The translations under genes and the position numbers were made by a program. The notes beneath the pieces were generated by a model, which worked only from the letters and a program-made list of their open reading frames with translations, was not told the origin of the DNA and did no database searches. From contig JALONL010000001.1 of the NCBI GenBank assembly GCA_025454955.1, positions 1-64,000 on the forward strand: a DNA stretch of 64,000 nucleotides. The letters are read 5' to 3'. How positions within the stretch are numbered: the stretch's first letter is position 1; each line of letters begins with the position of its first letter. The stretch comes from Bacteroidia bacterium. Its GTDB lineage: Bacteria > Bacteroidota > Bacteroidia > Palsa-965. Below are positions 50,632 to 59,527 of this stretch, in pieces.

Positions 50632-51149
50632 TTAACTGATTTTTCTCTAAAAATGAGTTGTAATGGGGCGTTTTAAACAATGCTGCGTCAAAAAAGTAAA
50701 AACGAAGTTGACTTCTCCTTTGTTTTTCTATTGATGCTGCTAAACCAGAAATCTCTTTGAAAATGCGTATCAAACTGATCCTGCCCCGCGTCTTTATATA
50801 GCTTGTTAAATTCCTTTGCCTGACGTTACTGATCTCTTTCGAAACAAAATATTGATTTTTTGCACAAAAATTTACATGCCCTGCTTTATGGATTTCTCTG
50901 GAGAAAGCAGCCCTGTTTTCGGGTTTCTGTGAGAGGCCCAAACGTTAAACCTCTCTTTTTATCCCAAAAATTCCCCGTTTCGCCCCCGCCCCCCAATCTT
51001 CCGTCTGTACACCCCCAAATTTCACCCCATCCTAACCCCCGGTTTGGATAATTCCTGTATTTTTACGCCCGCCCGGAAACGCACCCATGCGGTTTTTGTG
51101 GCTTTTGAACAAGTTGCTAACCATTGTTGTTGCATTCTAAAACACGGTT
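50632..51149. other. 518-bp intergenic region between ATPase cassette and nuo operon
   Basis: No convincing gene. A minus-strand frame at 50564-50941 (125 codons, starting at TTG) runs through the right palindrome and has no recognised pattern. The part from about 50940 is pyrimidine-rich (runs of C and T) and leads to nuoA; the nuo promoter must lie here, but I see no clear TAnnTTTG box. Confidence 0.35.
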
Positions 51150-51518
51150 ATGACAGGCACTGCCCGCGATTATCTACCCATCATTTTCACGTTTATCGTG
51201 GCTGGCGGGTTTGTGGCTACCACATTGGTAGTCACGCACTTACTCGGCCCAAGGCGCAAAACCAAGAAGAAACTCGACACTTTTGAGTGCGGTATTGATG
51301 TACAGGGTAATGCCCGTGTGCCTTTCTCGGTGAAGTACTTTATTGCCGCCATTTTGTTTGTGCTGTTTGATGTGGAGGTGATTTTTATGTACCCCTGGGC
51401 GGTGAATTTCCAAAAACTGGGAGTAGTGGGCATGATCGAGATGTTCTCGTTTATGGCCTGTTTCATGATCGGATTCTACTACATCATTAAACGCGGTGCG
51501 CTGAAGTGGGAAGACTGA
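51150..51518 (+). CDS. nuoA: NADH-quinone oxidoreductase subunit A
   Basis: A 122-aa membrane subunit of complex I with three hydrophobic helices. Family pattern: KKLDTFECGIDVQGNARVPF (the loop between TM1 and TM2 that lines the quinone entrance and contains the conserved Cys), YFIAAILFVLFDVEVIFMYPWAV (TM2 with conserved acidic residues) and IEMFSFMACFMIGFYYIIKRGALKWED. It begins the nuoA-N operon, with nuoB 31 bp downstream. Confidence 0.97.
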   Translation: MTGTARDYLPIIFTFIVAGGFVATTLVVTHLLGPRRKTKKKLDTFECGIDVQGNARVPFSVKYFIAAILFVLFDVEVIFMYPWAVNFQKLGVVGMIEMFSFMACFMIGFYYIIKRGALKWED

Positions 51519-51549
51519 TTCCTGCCCGTACCATAAAAATGACAAAGCG

Positions 51550-52113
51550 ATGAGCGAACTGGAAGTGAAGCGGACAAAGCTGGAAATGGCAAAAATGCCC
51601 GAAGGCATGGAAGGCCCGGGGTTTTTTGTGACCTCGCTGGAAAAAGTAGTGGGCATGGCCCGCAAAAACTCAATTTGGCCCCTGCCCTTTGCCACCTCGT
51701 GCTGTGGCATTGAGTTTATGGCCACCATGGCCTCGCACTACGACCTGGGCCGTTTTGGCTCGGAGCGACTGAGTTTTTCGCCCCGGCAGGCCGACCTTTT
51801 AATGGTGATGGGCACCATTGCCAAAAAAATGGGGCCGGTACTCAAACAGGTATATGAGCAAATGGCCGAACCGCGCTGGGTGCTTTCGGTAGGTGCCTGC
51901 GCATCGAGCGGCGGCATTTTTGATACCTACAGCGTGCTGCAGGGCATCGACCGTATTATTCCGGTGGATGTATATGTGCCGGGCTGCCCGCCACGTCCGG
52001 AACAGATTCTCGACGGCGTGCTGAAAATTCAGGAGCTGGTGGAGAACGAGTCGTTCCGTCGCCGTGATTCGCCCGAGTACAAAGCCCTGCTCAACTCTTA
52101 CGGAATAGAATAA
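51550..52113 (+). CDS. nuoB: NADH-quinone oxidoreductase subunit B
   Basis: A 187-aa peripheral subunit that carries the last Fe-S cluster (N2), which passes electrons to quinone. The cluster ligands are visible: the Cys pair in FATSCCGIEFMA, the Cys in SVGACASSGGIFD and the Cys in VYVPGCPPRPEQI. The N-terminus (~35 residues) is a short extension. Second gene of the operon. Confidence 0.98.
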   Translation: MSELEVKRTKLEMAKMPEGMEGPGFFVTSLEKVVGMARKNSIWPLPFATSCCGIEFMATMASHYDLGRFGSERLSFSPRQADLLMVMGTIAKKMGPVLKQVYEQMAEPRWVLSVGACASSGGIFDTYSVLQGIDRIIPVDVYVPGCPPRPEQILDGVLKIQELVENESFRRRDSPEYKALLNSYGIE

Positions 52114-52167
52114 AACGGCCATATCGGTTGTGCCGTTTGGTGCAGCCGGGCATTGCAAAAAGCCACA

Positions 52168-52710
52168 ATGAATACTGCACAACACGTTCAGGCACTCAAC
52201 CAGCAGGCACAGCCTCTGCACGATACCGTGCTGGCACGCCTTACCGAAAAATTCGGCGATGCCGTGCTGGGCTCGCGCATCGACTACGATTTCCCCGTGT
52301 TTGAAATAAAACGCGAAGCCATTTGCGATGTGCTGAAGTTCCTCAAGGACGACGAGCAACTGAACTTCCACTTCCTCACCACCGCCTGCGGATTGCATTT
52401 TCCCGACCACCACGGCCGCGAAATGGGCATGATGTACCAGCTTCACAACTGGCCCGCCAATACCCGCATCCGCATTCTGGTGCATTTCCCCGACCAGGAC
52501 GCCGTAATGCCCACCATTACCACCATCTGGCCCGCGGCCAACTGGATGGAGCGCGAGGCATACGACTTCTTCGGCATCATCTTCAAAGGGCATCCCAATC
52601 TCAAGCGCATCCTCAATATGGAAGACATTACCTTCTTCCCGCTGCGCAAGGAATTCCCCCTCGAAGATCCCACCCGCGAAGATAAAGACGATACCATGTT
52701 CGGCCGCTGA
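52168..52710 (+). CDS. nuoC: NADH-quinone oxidoreductase subunit C
   Basis: A 180-aa subunit of the connecting arm, corresponding to the 30-kDa mitochondrial subunit. Pattern: FHFLTTACGLHFPD, then MGMMYQLHNWPANTRIRILV and the signature WPAANWMEREAYDFFGIIFKGHPNLKRIL followed by RKEFPLEDPTREDKD. ATG 52168 was chosen over an upstream in-frame start at 52153 because it gives the usual N-terminus. It is separate from nuoD, unlike the NuoCD fusion of enterobacteria. Confidence 0.97.
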   Translation: MNTAQHVQALNQQAQPLHDTVLARLTEKFGDAVLGSRIDYDFPVFEIKREAICDVLKFLKDDEQLNFHFLTTACGLHFPDHHGREMGMMYQLHNWPANTRIRILVHFPDQDAVMPTITTIWPAANWMEREAYDFFGIIFKGHPNLKRILNMEDITFFPLRKEFPLEDPTREDKDDTMFGR

Positions 52711-52739
52711 GCCGCTTAACGTATAAAGCTGAACACAGC

Positions 52740-53951
52740 ATGAGCAATCACGACATCGGCAAACTGGCTGAACCCGAAGAAAAGGTGTACACCACCCTCA
52801 ACCTCGGGCCCACACACCCCGCCACGCACGGCATTTTCCAAAACGTGCTTAAAATGGACGGCGAAATTATTGTGGAAGCCGAGCCCACCATTGGCTACAT
52901 TCACCGCGCGTTTGAAAAACTCGCCGAACGCCGCCCCTACAACCAGGTTACTCCCATCACCGACCGCCTCAACTACTGCTCATCGCCCATAAACAACATG
53001 GGCTGGCACATGACGGTGGAAAAACTCATCGGCGCCGAACTTCCCAAGCGCGTAGAGTACATGCGCGTGGTGGTAATGGAACTGGCACGCATTGCCGATC
53101 ATATCATCTGCAACTCGGTAATTGGTGTGGACACCGGAGCCATGACCGGCTTCCTCTACATCTTCCAGTGGCGCGAAAAAATTTACGACATCTACGAACA
53201 AATCTGCGGTGCGCGCCTCACCACCAACATTGGCCGCATTGGCGGATTTGAACGCAATTTCTCGGATAAGGTCTGGTCGCTGATTGACGATTTCGTACGC
53301 GACTTCCCGAAAGGACTCACTGAGTTTTCCAACCTGCTTGAGCGCAACCGCATTTTCATGGACCGCACCATCAATGCCGGGCCCGTGTCGCAAAAAATGG
53401 CGCTTGAGTACAGCTTTACCGGCCCCAACCTGCGCGCCGCCGGTATCGACCACGACGTGCGGGTAATGAATCCGTACTCGTCGTATCAGGACTTTGATTT
53501 CACTATTCCCATTGGCACACAGGGCGATGTATATGACCGTTTCATGGTGCGCCAGCAGGAAATGTGGGAAAGCCTGAGCATTATTAAACAGGCGCTGAAA
53601 AACATCGACCGCAAATCGCCCGTGTTCAGCGGCGATGTACCGGAGTTTGTGCTGCCCGAGAAGGCCGAAGTATATAACAACATGGAGGCGCTCATTTACC
53701 ACTTCAAAATAGTGATGGGCGAAACCGAAGTGCCGGCCGGAGAAGTGTACCACAGCGTGGAAGGCGGAAACGGCGAACTGGGCTACTACCTCATCAGCGA
53801 CGGAGGCCGCACGCCTTACCGCCTGCACATGCGCCGTCCCTGCTTCATTTATTACCAGGCTTATCCCGAAATCATTAAAGGAAGCATGCTTTCCGATGCC
53901 ATCCTTACCATGTCGAGCATGAATGTGATTGCGGGCGAACTGGATGCATAA
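52740..53951 (+). CDS. nuoD: NADH-quinone oxidoreductase subunit D
   Basis: A 403-aa subunit (49-kDa type) that forms the quinone-binding site with NuoB. Typical segments: [60 protein letters not shown], the [16 protein letters not shown] region, and [24 protein letters not shown] C-terminal end ([16 protein letters not shown]). The conserved His and Tyr that bind the quinone head group fall in GPTHPATHG and the ITDRLNY region. It is unfused to NuoC, as in most non-enterobacteria. Confidence 0.97.
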   Translation: MSNHDIGKLAEPEEKVYTTLNLGPTHPATHGIFQNVLKMDGEIIVEAEPTIGYIHRAFEKLAERRPYNQVTPITDRLNYCSSPINNMGWHMTVEKLIGAELPKRVEYMRVVVMELARIADHIICNSVIGVDTGAMTGFLYIFQWREKIYDIYEQICGARLTTNIGRIGGFERNFSDKVWSLIDDFVRDFPKGLTEFSNLLERNRIFMDRTINAGPVSQKMALEYSFTGPNLRAAGIDHDVRVMNPYSSYQDFDFTIPIGTQGDVYDRFMVRQQEMWESLSIIKQALKNIDRKSPVFSGDVPEFVLPEKAEVYNNMEALIYHFKIVMGETEVPAGEVYHSVEGGNGELGYYLISDGGRTPYRLHMRRPCFIYYQAYPEIIKGSMLSDAILTMSSMNVIAGELDA

Positions 53952-53991
53952 AAGTCGTTAAACGTTTGCCCCGGCAAACAACCGAATACAA

Positions 53992-54531
53992 ATGAGTACA
54001 GAAAATCCACAATTCTCGCCCGAAACACTGGCACTGGTTCACAAAATCATTGCCCGTTATCCCGAAGGCCGCCAGAAATCGGCGTTGCTGCCGCTGCTGC
54101 ACCTGGCACAGATGGAATTCGACGGCTGGCTGAGCGTGCCTGCAATGGACTACGTGGCGGGCCTGCTTCACATTCAGCCCATTGAAGTGTACGAGGTAGC
54201 GTCGTTTTACACGATGTTTAACCTCAAGCCCGTGGGCAAATGCCTCATCGAAGTATGCCGCACCGGTCCGTGCTGGCTGCTGGGTGCCGAAGACCTTGTG
54301 CGCCACATCGAAAAACGCCTCGGCATAAAAGACGGCGAAACCACGCCCGACGGCATGTTTACGCTGAAAACCGTGGAATGCCTTGCCGCCTGCGGCACTG
54401 CGCCGGTAATTCAGATCGGCGAAACATATTACGAAAACCAAACCTGCGAATCGGTCGATAACCTGCTGGGCGAACTGCGCAACGGGAACGAACGCAAAAC
54501 GCATTTTGATAAAAAACACATCAACGCATAA
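53992..54531 (+). CDS. nuoE: NADH-quinone oxidoreductase subunit E
   Basis: A 179-aa subunit (24-kDa type) of the NADH-dehydrogenase module with a thioredoxin-like 2Fe-2S domain (cluster N1a). The four Cys ligands are seen as CRTGPC in EVCRTGPCWLLGAEDL and as CLAAC in TVECLAACGTAPVIQI. Helical N-terminal part: IIARYPEGRQKSALLPLLHL and VASFYTMFNLKPVGK. Its presence shows that complex I here can use NADH directly. Confidence 0.97.
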   Translation: MSTENPQFSPETLALVHKIIARYPEGRQKSALLPLLHLAQMEFDGWLSVPAMDYVAGLLHIQPIEVYEVASFYTMFNLKPVGKCLIEVCRTGPCWLLGAEDLVRHIEKRLGIKDGETTPDGMFTLKTVECLAACGTAPVIQIGETYYENQTCESVDNLLGELRNGNERKTHFDKKHINA

Positions 54532-54543
54532 ACGCGGCTGAAT

Positions 54544-55890
54544 ATGGGCAAACAACTCCTGCTCGAACACATTAACGTTCCCGGCCTGGCCCGGTTAGAC
54601 GTGTATCGTGCCAATGGCGGCTACAAGGCGCTTGAAAAAGCGCTGAAAATGAAGCCCGAAGAAGTGGTGGAAGAAGTGAAGAAGTCGGGCCTGCGCGGCC
54701 GTGGCGGTGCGGGTTTTCCCACCGGCATGAAATGGAGCTTCCTGGCCAAACCCGAAGGCGTACCGCGCCATCTGGTGTGCAATGCCGACGAGTCGGAGCC
54801 GGGCACTTTCAAAGACCGCTTCCTGATGCAGCACAATCCGCACGTGCTGGTGGAAGGCATGATTCTGTCGAGCTTTGCGCTGGGTGCGAATACGTCGTAC
54901 ATCTACATCCGCGGCGAGCTGCTGTATGTGTATCACATTCTCGAAAAAGCCATTGCCGAGGCTTATGCGGCGGGGCTTCTCGGTAAAAACATTCTCGGCT
55001 CGGGCTTCGACCTCGATCTGTATGTGCATCCGGGTGCCGGTGCTTACATCTGCGGCGAGGAAACAGCACTTATCGAATCGCTCGAAGGCAAACGCGGCAA
55101 TCCGCGCATCAAGCCTCCGTTTCCTGCCGTGTCGGGTGTGTGGAGCCGTCCCACGGTGGTAAACAACGTGGAAACCATTGCGGCTACCGTGCCCATTATC
55201 AATATGGGTGGCGAGGAGTATGCCAAAATCGGTATCGGCAAAAGCACGGGTACCAAGCTCATTTCGGCCTGTGGTCACATTAACAAGCCCGGCGTATATG
55301 AAATAGAACTCGGTTTGCCGGTAGAAGAATTTATTTACTCCGAACAATACTGCGGCGGCATACGCAACGGCAAGAAGCTGAAAGCCGTGGTGGCCGGAGG
55401 TTCTTCGGTACCCATTCTGCCCACCGAACTCATCCTGAAAACCGCCAAAGGCGAGCCCCGCCTGATGAGCTACGAATCGCTGGCCGACGGAGGTTTTGCC
55501 ACCGGCACCATGCTCGGTTCGGGCGGATTTATTGTGATGGACGAAACCGCCAGCGTGGTAAAGAACCTCTGGAACTTTACCCGTTTCTACCACCACGAAA
55601 GCTGCGGCCAGTGTTCGCCCTGCCGCGAAGGCACCGGGTGGATGGAAAAAGTACTGCACCGCATTCTCGACGGACACGGCAAACAAAGTGACGTGGATCT
55701 GCTCTGGGACATCCAAAGCAAGATCGACGGCAAAACCATTTGCCCGCTTGGTGATGCGGCGGCCTGGCCTGTGGCTTCGGCCATACGCCACTTCCGTGCA
55801 GAGTTTGAGGAATATATCAAAAATCCTTCGTCGATTAAAGACGAGAAGCATTATTACAACGTGCGCAACGAAAAAGCGCCGGTGGCCTGA
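54544..55890 (+). CDS. nuoF: NADH-quinone oxidoreductase subunit F (NADH/FMN site)
   Basis: A 448-aa subunit (51-kDa type) that binds NADH and FMN and holds cluster N3. Visible: the glycine-rich GLRGRGGAGFPTGMKW (NADH/FMN site, ~60), CNADESEPGTFKDRFLM, the second FMN segment GAGAYICGEETALIESLEGK, and cluster ligands SCGQCSPCREGTGWME plus Cys in KTICPLGDAAAWP. It starts 12 bp after nuoE. Confidence 0.98.
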   Translation: MGKQLLLEHINVPGLARLDVYRANGGYKALEKALKMKPEEVVEEVKKSGLRGRGGAGFPTGMKWSFLAKPEGVPRHLVCNADESEPGTFKDRFLMQHNPHVLVEGMILSSFALGANTSYIYIRGELLYVYHILEKAIAEAYAAGLLGKNILGSGFDLDLYVHPGAGAYICGEETALIESLEGKRGNPRIKPPFPAVSGVWSRPTVVNNVETIAATVPIINMGGEEYAKIGIGKSTGTKLISACGHINKPGVYEIELGLPVEEFIYSEQYCGGIRNGKKLKAVVAGGSSVPILPTELILKTAKGEPRLMSYESLADGGFATGTMLGSGGFIVMDETASVVKNLWNFTRFYHHESCGQCSPCREGTGWMEKVLHRILDGHGKQSDVDLLWDIQSKIDGKTICPLGDAAAWPVASAIRHFRAEFEEYIKNPSSIKDEKHYYNVRNEKAPVA

Positions 55891-55929
55891 GTTTAATAAT
55901 ACGCAGTTGCAAAACGCATAAACGATACC

Positions 55930-56898
55930 ATGCCTAAAGTAACCATAGACGGACACGAGATCGAAGTACCCAAAGGCACTACGATTTTGCAGGCAGCACG
56001 GATGATCGGGCCCGAAGTGGCGCCGCCCGCCATGTGCTACTACACCAAGCTGAAAACCAGCGGCGGCTACTGCCGTACCTGCATTGTGAAAGTAACCAAA
56101 GGCTCGGCCCAGAACCCGAACCCCATGCCAAAGCCCGTGGCCTCGTGCCGCACCGAAGTAATGGACGGCATGGAAGTGGTAAACTTCACCTCGCCCGAAG
56201 TGCTCGAAGCCCGCAAAGGCGTGGTGGAATTCCTGCTCATTAACCACCCGCTCGACTGCCCCGTGTGCGACCAGGCCGGCGAATGCCACCTGCAGGATCT
56301 CGGCTACGAACACGGTGCCGCAAAAACTCGCTACGACTTTGAACGCCGCACGTTTGAGAAAATAGACATCGGCGACAAAATACAGTTGCACATGACACGC
56401 TGCATCCTGTGCTACCGCTGCGTGAAAACGGCCGACCAGATTACCGACGGCCGCGTACACGGCGTAATCAATCGCGGCGATGTGGCTGAAATAAGCACCT
56501 ACATCGAAAATGCCATCGACAACGACTTCTCGGGCAATGTAATTGACGTATGCCCCGTAGGTGCGCTTACCGACAAAACATTCCGCTTCAAAAGCCGCGT
56601 ATGGTTTACCAAGCCGGTTGATGCACACCGCCACTGCGACAAATGCAGCGGCAAAGTACGCCTCTGGTTCAAAGGCAGCGAAGTGTTGCGCGTTACCGCA
56701 CGCAAAGACCAGTGGGGCGAAGTGGAAGACTGGATTTGCAACACCTGCCGTTTCGATAAAAAACAACTCAGCGACTGGACCGTGGAAGGCCCCAGCCGCA
56801 TAGACCGCCACTCGGTAATTTCGCAGGGGCATTACGAACTGGCCAAACTGAAATTAGACACCGGCAAAAAACTCAAGGAGTTGCACGGAGGTAAATAA
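55930..56898 (+). CDS. nuoG: NADH-quinone oxidoreductase subunit G, short form
   Basis: At 322 aa this is about a third of the E. coli NuoG; the molybdopterin-type C-terminal domain is missing, while the Fe-S N-terminal part is complete. Ligand motifs: 2Fe-2S N1b (CYYTKLKTSGGYCRTC, then SCRT), N5-type His-x3-Cys (HPLDCPVCDQAGEC), and N4-type CILCYRC with CPVGAL. Two further CxxC pairs (HCDKC and ICNTC, ~235-285) probably mark the beginning of the lost domain and may bind one more cluster. Short NuoG proteins occur in other Bacteroidota. Confidence 0.95.
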   Translation: MPKVTIDGHEIEVPKGTTILQAARMIGPEVAPPAMCYYTKLKTSGGYCRTCIVKVTKGSAQNPNPMPKPVASCRTEVMDGMEVVNFTSPEVLEARKGVVEFLLINHPLDCPVCDQAGECHLQDLGYEHGAAKTRYDFERRTFEKIDIGDKIQLHMTRCILCYRCVKTADQITDGRVHGVINRGDVAEISTYIENAIDNDFSGNVIDVCPVGALTDKTFRFKSRVWFTKPVDAHRHCDKCSGKVRLWFKGSEVLRVTARKDQWGEVEDWICNTCRFDKKQLSDWTVEGPSRIDRHSVISQGHYELAKLKLDTGKKLKELHGGK

Positions 56899-56915
56899 TA
56901 AGCACACCAAACAGT

Positions 56916-57989
56916 ATGACACTCTCTATTGTATTAGTCACATTTGCCGGTTTCTGGTTTCCGCTCATTATGGCGGGGCTGGTGTTTGCCGTTTCGCTGG
57001 GTGTGGCCGCTTACTCTACTTATGTGGAACGTAAGTTTGCCGCATTCCTCCAGGATCGTCTCGGACCCAGCCGTGCAGGCCCGTGGGGCATTCTGCAGCC
57101 TCTGGCCGATGGCGTGAAGATGGTAATGAAGGAAGAAATCATTCCAAACGTTTCCAACAAATTCCTCTTCATTCTGGGCCCGGCCATTGCCATGCTTACC
57201 GCACTTATGACCGGTGCCGTAATTCCCTGGGGCCCCAAAATAAACATTGGCGGCGAATGGTTTTCGCTCCAGGTGGCCGATGTGAATATCGGTGTGCTGT
57301 ACCTGCTGGGCGTGGTGTCTATTGGTGTGTATGGCATTATGATTGGCGGCTGGGCTTCCAACAACAAATACGCCCTGCTGGGTGCGCTGCGGGCTTCGTC
57401 GCAAATGATAAGCTACGAAATTGCAATGGGCATTTCGGTAATCACGCTTATCATGCTTTCCGGCACGTTGCAAACGTCTGAAATTGCTGCACAGCAGCAT
57501 GGTTTCTGGGCCGATGGCTGGTTTACCTGGAATTTCTTCAAAAACCCGCTCACCTTCCTCATTTTCTTCATCTGCGCCCTGGCCGAAACCAACCGTACCC
57601 CGTTCGATCTTCCCGAATGCGAAACCGAACTTGTGGGCGGATATCATACCGAGTACAGTTCCATGAAACTCGGCTTCTACCTGTTTGCCGAGTACGTAAA
57701 CATGTTCATTTCATCGGCGGTAATGTCGCTGTTCTTCTTTGGCGGGTACAATTTCCCGTTCATGGACGAGCTCAGCAACCACCCCAATCTGGTGGCCGTA
57801 ATTGGTGCCGCATCGATGCTTATCAAAACCCTGTTCTTTGTAATGGTGTTTATGTGGATCCGCTGGACGATACCGCGTTTCCGCTACGATCAGCTTATGA
57901 ACCTGGGTTGGAAAATCTTGATACCTTTGTCGCTCGCAAACCTTGTGGCGACGGGCATTACGATGTGGGCAACCGGTAAAATTGGTTAA
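56916..57989 (+). CDS. nuoH: NADH-quinone oxidoreductase subunit H
   Basis: A 357-aa membrane subunit with about eight helices that joins the peripheral arm to the proton-pumping arm and lines the quinone channel. Family motifs: VERKFAAFLQDRLGPSRAGP (after TM1), GILQPLADGVKMVMKEEIIP, the cytosolic charged loop ALAETNRTPFDLPECETELVGGYHTEYSS, and WIRWTIPRFRYDQLMNLGWK near the C-terminus. Confidence 0.98.
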   Translation: MTLSIVLVTFAGFWFPLIMAGLVFAVSLGVAAYSTYVERKFAAFLQDRLGPSRAGPWGILQPLADGVKMVMKEEIIPNVSNKFLFILGPAIAMLTALMTGAVIPWGPKINIGGEWFSLQVADVNIGVLYLLGVVSIGVYGIMIGGWASNNKYALLGALRASSQMISYEIAMGISVITLIMLSGTLQTSEIAAQQHGFWADGWFTWNFFKNPLTFLIFFICALAETNRTPFDLPECETELVGGYHTEYSSMKLGFYLFAEYVNMFISSAVMSLFFFGGYNFPFMDELSNHPNLVAVIGAASMLIKTLFFVMVFMWIRWTIPRFRYDQLMNLGWKILIPLSLANLVATGITMWATGKIG

Positions 57990-58016
57990 TTATTCGGATT
58001 AAAAAACGAAACGAAA

Positions 58017-58634
58017 ATGCAGTCGCTGACCAATCGATCAAAAGTGGTGGTGAAGAAGGAAATGTCCTTCGCCGAGAAGTTGTATTTGCCTGCGGTGGCT
58101 AAAGGGATGATGATTACGATGAGTCACCTTTTCAAGAAAAAGGTAACCATCAATTATCCCGAAGTGGAGCGCCCGCGCGCCGAAGTATATCGCGGGCAGC
58201 ATGTGCTCAAGCGCGATGAAAACGGCGCCGAACGCTGCACCGCCTGCGGACTCTGCGCCGTAGCCTGCCCCGCCGAAGCCATTACCATGGAAGCCGCCGA
58301 ACGCAAAAAAGGCGAAGAAGGCCTTTACCGCGAAGAAAAATACGCCGCCGTATATGAAATTAATATGCTGCGCTGCATCTTCTGCGGACTTTGCGAAGAA
58401 GCCTGCCCCAAAGAAGCCATCTTCCTCACCGACCGCATTGTGCCCACCGAGTTTGAGCGCGATGATTTTGTGTACGGAAAAGACAAACTCGTGGAGCCCA
58501 CGAAAAAAGACGAGCGCATAAACATCGGGCCGCGTCAGACACAAACCACCATCGACTTCAAAAAGAATCCCGAATACGCCCACAACCTGCTCTGGGATCC
58601 GAACAAAAAAATCGGCCCCAAAAAAGGTCACTAA
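58017..58634 (+). CDS. nuoI: NADH-quinone oxidoreductase subunit I
   Basis: A 205-aa ferredoxin-like subunit (TYKY type) with two 4Fe-4S clusters (N6a and N6b) that relay electrons to NuoB. The two binding motifs are CTACGLCAVACPAEAI and CIFCGLCEEACPKEAI. An N-terminal amphipathic helix and the basic patch KKKVTINYPEVERPRAEVYRG fit membrane-proximal docking. The C-terminus carries a Lys-rich extension. Confidence 0.98.
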   Translation: MQSLTNRSKVVVKKEMSFAEKLYLPAVAKGMMITMSHLFKKKVTINYPEVERPRAEVYRGQHVLKRDENGAERCTACGLCAVACPAEAITMEAAERKKGEEGLYREEKYAAVYEINMLRCIFCGLCEEACPKEAIFLTDRIVPTEFERDDFVYGKDKLVEPTKKDERINIGPRQTQTTIDFKKNPEYAHNLLWDPNKKIGPKKGH

Positions 58635-58658
58635 TTTTTCCCGAACCCGCACACAAAT

Positions 58659-59162
58659 ATGACAACCACGGAAATTCTGTTTTTCATCCTCACCGGCATC
58701 GCTTTCTTTAGCGGGGCCATGGTGGTGATGAGCCGTAACCCGGTGTACAGCGTGCTTTACCTCATCACCATGTTTTTTGCCATTGCAGGGCATTACATCC
58801 TGCTCAATGCGCAGTTTCTGGCGGTGGTACACATTATTGTTTACGCCGGTGCCATTATGGTGCTGTTCCTGTTCGTAATTATGATGCTGAACCTGAACAA
58901 AGACACCGAACCACACAACCCGCCCTGGGTAAAAATTGCAGCGGTAATTGCCGGCGGCATGATGATGGCCACCCTCGTGGGCGCACTCAAGGAAACCGCC
59001 ACCCCGCTCACCAAAACAAACTACGATACCACTATCGGAACCGTAGAGCGTTTGGGCAATGTGCTGTTTTCCGATTTCCTTATTCCTTTCGAACTTTCCT
59101 CGGCCCTGTTTCTTGCTGCAATGGTAGGAGCGGTAATGCTGAGCAAGAAAAATATTCACTAA
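58659..59162 (+). CDS. nuoJ: NADH-quinone oxidoreductase subunit J
   Basis: A 167-aa membrane subunit with about five helices. Typical features are SRNPVYSVLYLITMFFAIAG (TM2), and the conserved TM3 with the pi-bulge region HIIVYAGAIMVLFLFVIMML, followed by a loop and the last helix FELSSALFLAAMVGAVMLSK. It contributes to the central proton axis of complex I. Confidence 0.97.
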   Translation: MTTTEILFFILTGIAFFSGAMVVMSRNPVYSVLYLITMFFAIAGHYILLNAQFLAVVHIIVYAGAIMVLFLFVIMMLNLNKDTEPHNPPWVKIAAVIAGGMMMATLVGALKETATPLTKTNYDTTIGTVERLGNVLFSDFLIPFELSSALFLAAMVGAVMLSKKNIH

Positions 59163-59180
59163 ACCACTGCACACGGCGAT

Positions 59181-59498
59181 ATGTCTGCAATTGAAATTAT
59201 TCCGCTTCAGTGGTACATTACGTTAAGCGCGCTGCTCTTCGGACTGGGCGTGCTGGGCGTGTTGTTCCGCCGCAATGCCATTGTCATTCTCATGTGCATT
59301 GAAATGATGCTTAATGCGGTAAACCTGCTGCTGGTGGCCTTTTCGGCACATCACAGCGACCCGCACGCACAGGTGTTTGTGTTTTTCGTAATGGCCGTGG
59401 CCGCTGCCGAAGTGGCTGTGGGGCTTGCCATACTCATTGCCATTTACCGCAATACACGCACCACAGATATTGATTTCCTGAACCAGCTCAAACACTAA
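59181..59498 (+). CDS. nuoK: NADH-quinone oxidoreductase subunit K
   Basis: A 105-aa subunit with three membrane helices, related to MrpC of cation antiporters. It has the two conserved intramembrane Glu residues, in [20 protein letters not shown] and [20 protein letters not shown]. It starts 18 bp after nuoJ. Confidence 0.98.
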   Translation: MSAIEIIPLQWYITLSALLFGLGVLGVLFRRNAIVILMCIEMMLNAVNLLLVAFSAHHSDPHAQVFVFFVMAVAAAEVAVGLAILIAIYRNTRTTDIDFLNQLKH

Positions 59499-59527
59499 GC
59501 TGACCGAACCTCAGAAATAAACGCACT

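Noticed and set aside
50564..50941. 125-codon minus-strand frame starting at TTG
   Set aside because: It runs through the right palindrome of the ATPase cassette, lacks an ATG start and a ribosome-binding site, and shows no family pattern. A conserved repeat-derived ORF cannot be excluded without a search.
54595..56832. 745-codon open frame on the minus strand
   Set aside because: It is wholly antisense to nuoF and nuoG, whose cofactor motifs are unmistakable; high-GC codon bias leaves the opposite frame open.
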